Below are positions 62,665 through 64,000 of a stretch of 64,000 bases of DNA, piece after piece; the first letter of the stretch is position 1; each line of letters opens with the position of its first letter. The notes beneath the pieces are model-generated. The model worked only from the letters and a program-made list of their open reading frames with translations. It made no database searches and had not been told where the DNA came from. The stretch spans positions 1 through 64,000 of the forward strand of contig JABDBR010000001.1 of NCBI GenBank assembly GCA_013288545.1, written 5' to 3'. A program made the translations under genes and the position numbers. This stretch comes from Nitrososphaerota archaeon. Its GTDB lineage: Archaea > Thermoproteota > Nitrososphaeria > Nitrososphaerales > Nitrosopumilaceae.

Positions 62665-63162
62665 TTGATAAGTAAGGGAAGATTAGTCATATTTGCATGC
62701 TTTGCTGGCCTTGGCGCAATGATGTTATTTTTCTATCTTTACGCAAATTCTTTTCAGGGTGATCTTAGCAAAGTAATAATCAGTGTTGACAGCATCAAAG
62801 TTCTCGATGAGAACAAGATAGACAAACGTGCACATCTTGATGTACGATTTAATCTTACAAATCCTACTGCCATTGTTTTGACTATCGCCACAATCAACTA
62901 TCAGCTATATGCAAATGGGAATAATGTTGGAGAAGGACATTTTACAACAGATGACATTCCAGAGGCTGGAAGACCTGCACTATTTGCCAACAGCAATCTT
63001 ACCTTACCTACAACATTTGATCTTGTAAATAGTGACCAGATTACAAAGGAATATTCAGAAATAACAACTGGTCAACCGATAAAATATGAAGTAAAGGGAC
63101 AGGTAACCATAGAATCATTTCTGACTGCAGTTATCAAAGACTTTGATTTAGCTTTTGGTTAG
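62665..63162 (+). CDS. Membrane-anchored LEA14/WHy-like protein
   Basis: A 165-residue protein starting TTG at 62665. One N-terminal helix (about 6-27) anchors a beta domain with VRFNLTNPTAIVLTIATINYQLYANG, the same NP-hydrophobic-YxxYAN pattern as the protein at 34663. It is probably outside the cell. Its function is unknown. The 3' end overlaps the convergent PPOX gene by 4 bases. Confidence 0.75.
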   Translation: MISKGRLVIFACFAGLGAMMLFFYLYANSFQGDLSKVIISVDSIKVLDENKIDKRAHLDVRFNLTNPTAIVLTIATINYQLYANGNNVGEGHFTTDDIPEAGRPALFANSNLTLPTTFDLVNSDQITKEYSEITTGQPIKYEVKGQVTIESFLTAVIKDFDLAFG

Positions 63163-63557
63163 CCCAGACCCCAACTCGTTTTAGTTTTTGGAGTAATTTT
63201 TACAAATGGAGCTTCCTTTTCTTTCCAGGGATTTTCCCTGACCCAGGTAAACTTTTTGTAAAATATTTCGTATAACCGCTTGAATTGCGGACCTTTTTCG
63301 ATAAAGGTAGTTGTGCCTTGAACAACAACAGCTTTGTGTTGGCTAGGAGAGTAAATGTCCACAGAGATTGCAATTTTGTTGTTCTTTTTTAGATTTGCAT
63401 ATTTTTTTGTACCATAATCTGTTGCAAAATAAAAAAAGCCATCTTCAAAATAATATGTGACAGGAGCAATATGCGGTACATCACTTGTGCATGTAGATAT
63501 TCTGCATCCCTCATTTTCCTTTAGAAAATCTGATTCTTTTATGGTAAATTTTATCAC
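63159..63557 (-). CDS. Pyridoxamine 5'-phosphate oxidase-fold flavin-binding protein
   Basis: A 132-residue split-barrel protein. CRISTCTSDVPHIAPVTYYFED followed by FYFATDYGTKKYANLKKN is the PPOX signature; in archaea such proteins use FMN or F420. VVVQGTTTFIE and KRLYEIFYKKF are the later strands. The substrate is unknown. Confidence 0.85.
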   Translation of the reverse strand: MIKFTIKESDFLKENEGCRISTCTSDVPHIAPVTYYFEDGFFYFATDYGTKKYANLKKNNKIAISVDIYSPSQHKAVVVQGTTTFIEKGPQFKRLYEIFYKKFTWVRENPWKEKEAPFVKITPKTKTSWGLG

Positions 63558-63581
63558 AAAATGTAATTTATTACATTGAAT

Positions 63582-63590
63582 AAAAAGAAA
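63582..63590 (-). terminator. Poly-T terminator of tRNA-Val
   Basis: Directly after the tRNA 3' end the minus strand reads TTTCTTTTTA, the kind of T run at which archaeal RNA polymerase stops after short transcripts. Confidence 0.5.
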
Positions 63591-63665
63591 TGGGCCGAGA
63601 GAGATTTGAACTCTCGACCACCTCCGTGTCAGGGAGGTATCCTAACCAGACTAGACTACCGGCCC
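63591..63665 (-). tRNA. tRNA-Val (anticodon GAC)
   Basis: On the minus strand from 63665: acceptor GGGCCGG pairs with TCGGCCC (one G-T pair), the D arm is GTCT/GGAT, the anticodon stem is CCTCC/GGAGG around loop CTGACAC with GAC at 34-36, a 5-base variable loop TGGTC, and T arm GAGAG-TTCAAAT-CTCTC. The discriminator is A. No intron or encoded CCA. Confidence 0.96.
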
Positions 63666-63744
63666 AATAGAATTCGACCTCACTTTAGACGTTATTAACG
63701 TTTAAGAAACAAGAATAATATGCAATGCATCAAGTGAGTATCAT

Positions 63745-64000
63745 ATGATTGGTGATTTTTCACCAGAGGAAAAGGATGGCTTTTACAAAGCAGTATTTTC
63801 TAGACGTGATGTTAGATCTCATTTTACTTCAGAACCAATTGACGAGCAAGCACTCACACGTATACTAAATGCAGCACATCATGCCCCATCTGTAGGATTT
63901 TCTCAACCTTGGAACTTTATTCTAGTTAAAAACAAAGATACCAGAAAGCAGGTCAGAGATTCATTTGATAAGGAACGAATTCGCTCTTCTACTCTTGTTG
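63745..64000 (+). CDS. bluB: BluB-like 5,6-dimethylbenzimidazole synthase, 3' part cut off
   Basis: The reading frame is open from ATG at 63745 to the right edge (85 codons). FSRRDVRSHF, PIDEQALTRILNAAHHAPSVGF and SQPWNFILVKN match BluB of the nitroreductase superfamily, which breaks down FMN with oxygen to give the lower ligand of vitamin B12. It would support the B12-dependent NrdJ in this window; ammonia-oxidising archaea are known cobalamin producers. A general nitroreductase is the main alternative. Confidence 0.82.
   Translation, partial: MIGDFSPEEKDGFYKAVFSRRDVRSHFTSEPIDEQALTRILNAAHHAPSVGFSQPWNFILVKNKDTRKQVRDSFDKERIRSSTLV

Noticed and set aside
1-64000. CRISPR arrays, insertion sequences, integrases or rRNA genes
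   Set aside because: Looked for on both strands; no regular repeat-spacer runs, transposase motifs or rRNA sequence were recognised.

Overview
The window comes from an archaeon, most likely a Nitrososphaerota (Thaumarchaeota) ammonia oxidiser. The base composition is AT-rich and the genes are tightly packed on both strands. Archaeal information-processing genes are present (S19e, PDCD5-like, Nep1, RNase P Rpp21, aCPSF1, proteasome beta). So are the archaeal lipid enzyme G1P dehydrogenase, the archaeal CoA pathway (pantoate kinase plus phosphopantothenate synthetase) and SepF. Lineage-typical exported proteins include PEFG-CTERM blue copper proteins and proteins with 'IPxW...IQYLI..GII' C-terminal repeats. 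The ATP synthase operon order (K-E-C-F-A-B-D-x-H-I) suggests the laterally acquired V-type-like ATPase reported for acid-tolerant and deep-sea ammonia oxidisers, which would fit a Nitrosotalea-like organism. That placement is inference; no rRNA or amo gene is in the window.

Layout. 1-3.7 kb: a cut CitE-like lyase with an MDR dehydrogenase, a translation/RNase P cluster, Nep1 and tRNA-Gly(UCC). 3.7-6.0 kb: two exported proteins, one with an HExxH motif and one with a glycosidase-like barrel. 6.1-11.1 kb: B12-dependent ribonucleotide reductase, preceded by a large winged-helix/ATP-cone/NrdD-like protein that appears to lack the class III catalytic residues, so it is a candidate regulator. 11.1-15.3 kb: zinc ribbon, thiolase plus OB-fold partner, topoisomerase-type zinc finger, nitrilase, tautomerase and rhomboid protease. 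15.3-19.9 kb: exported proteins, including two blue copper proteins that share near-identical DNA blocks. 19.9-23.5 kb: a metal ABC transporter divergent from nikR, and divergent pyrB/pyrI.

23.5-32.1 kb: a complete V/A-type ATP synthase operon that also contains an unannotated 41-codon membrane ORF between D and H. 32.3-38.6 kb: rhodanese, unknown proteins, a pyrH/HD hydrolase/tmk nucleotide cluster and Hsp20. 38.7-46.8 kb: a fibronectin III protein, a UbiB-like kinase, a MacB-type ABC cassette with an exported partner, and a divergent double-Lrp regulator. 46.8-52.1 kb: Nudix, AbrB-PhoU, and a four-gene CoA operon. 52.1-64 kb: M24 peptidase, PP-loop thiolation enzyme, SepF, aCPSF1, proteasome beta, egsA, FKBP, class V aminotransferase, NMN adenylyltransferase, RtcA, membrane and FMN proteins, tRNA-Val(GAC) and the start of BluB.

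Functional links: the B12-dependent reductase, the possible nucleotide-sensing regulator, pyrB/pyrI/pyrH/tmk and the HD hydrolase all concern nucleotide pools, and BluB would supply the lower ligand of B12. No mobile element, CRISPR array or integrase was seen, and no intergenic gap exceeds about 300 bases. The longest are 8729-8957 and the region between the rhodanese and the gene at 33294.
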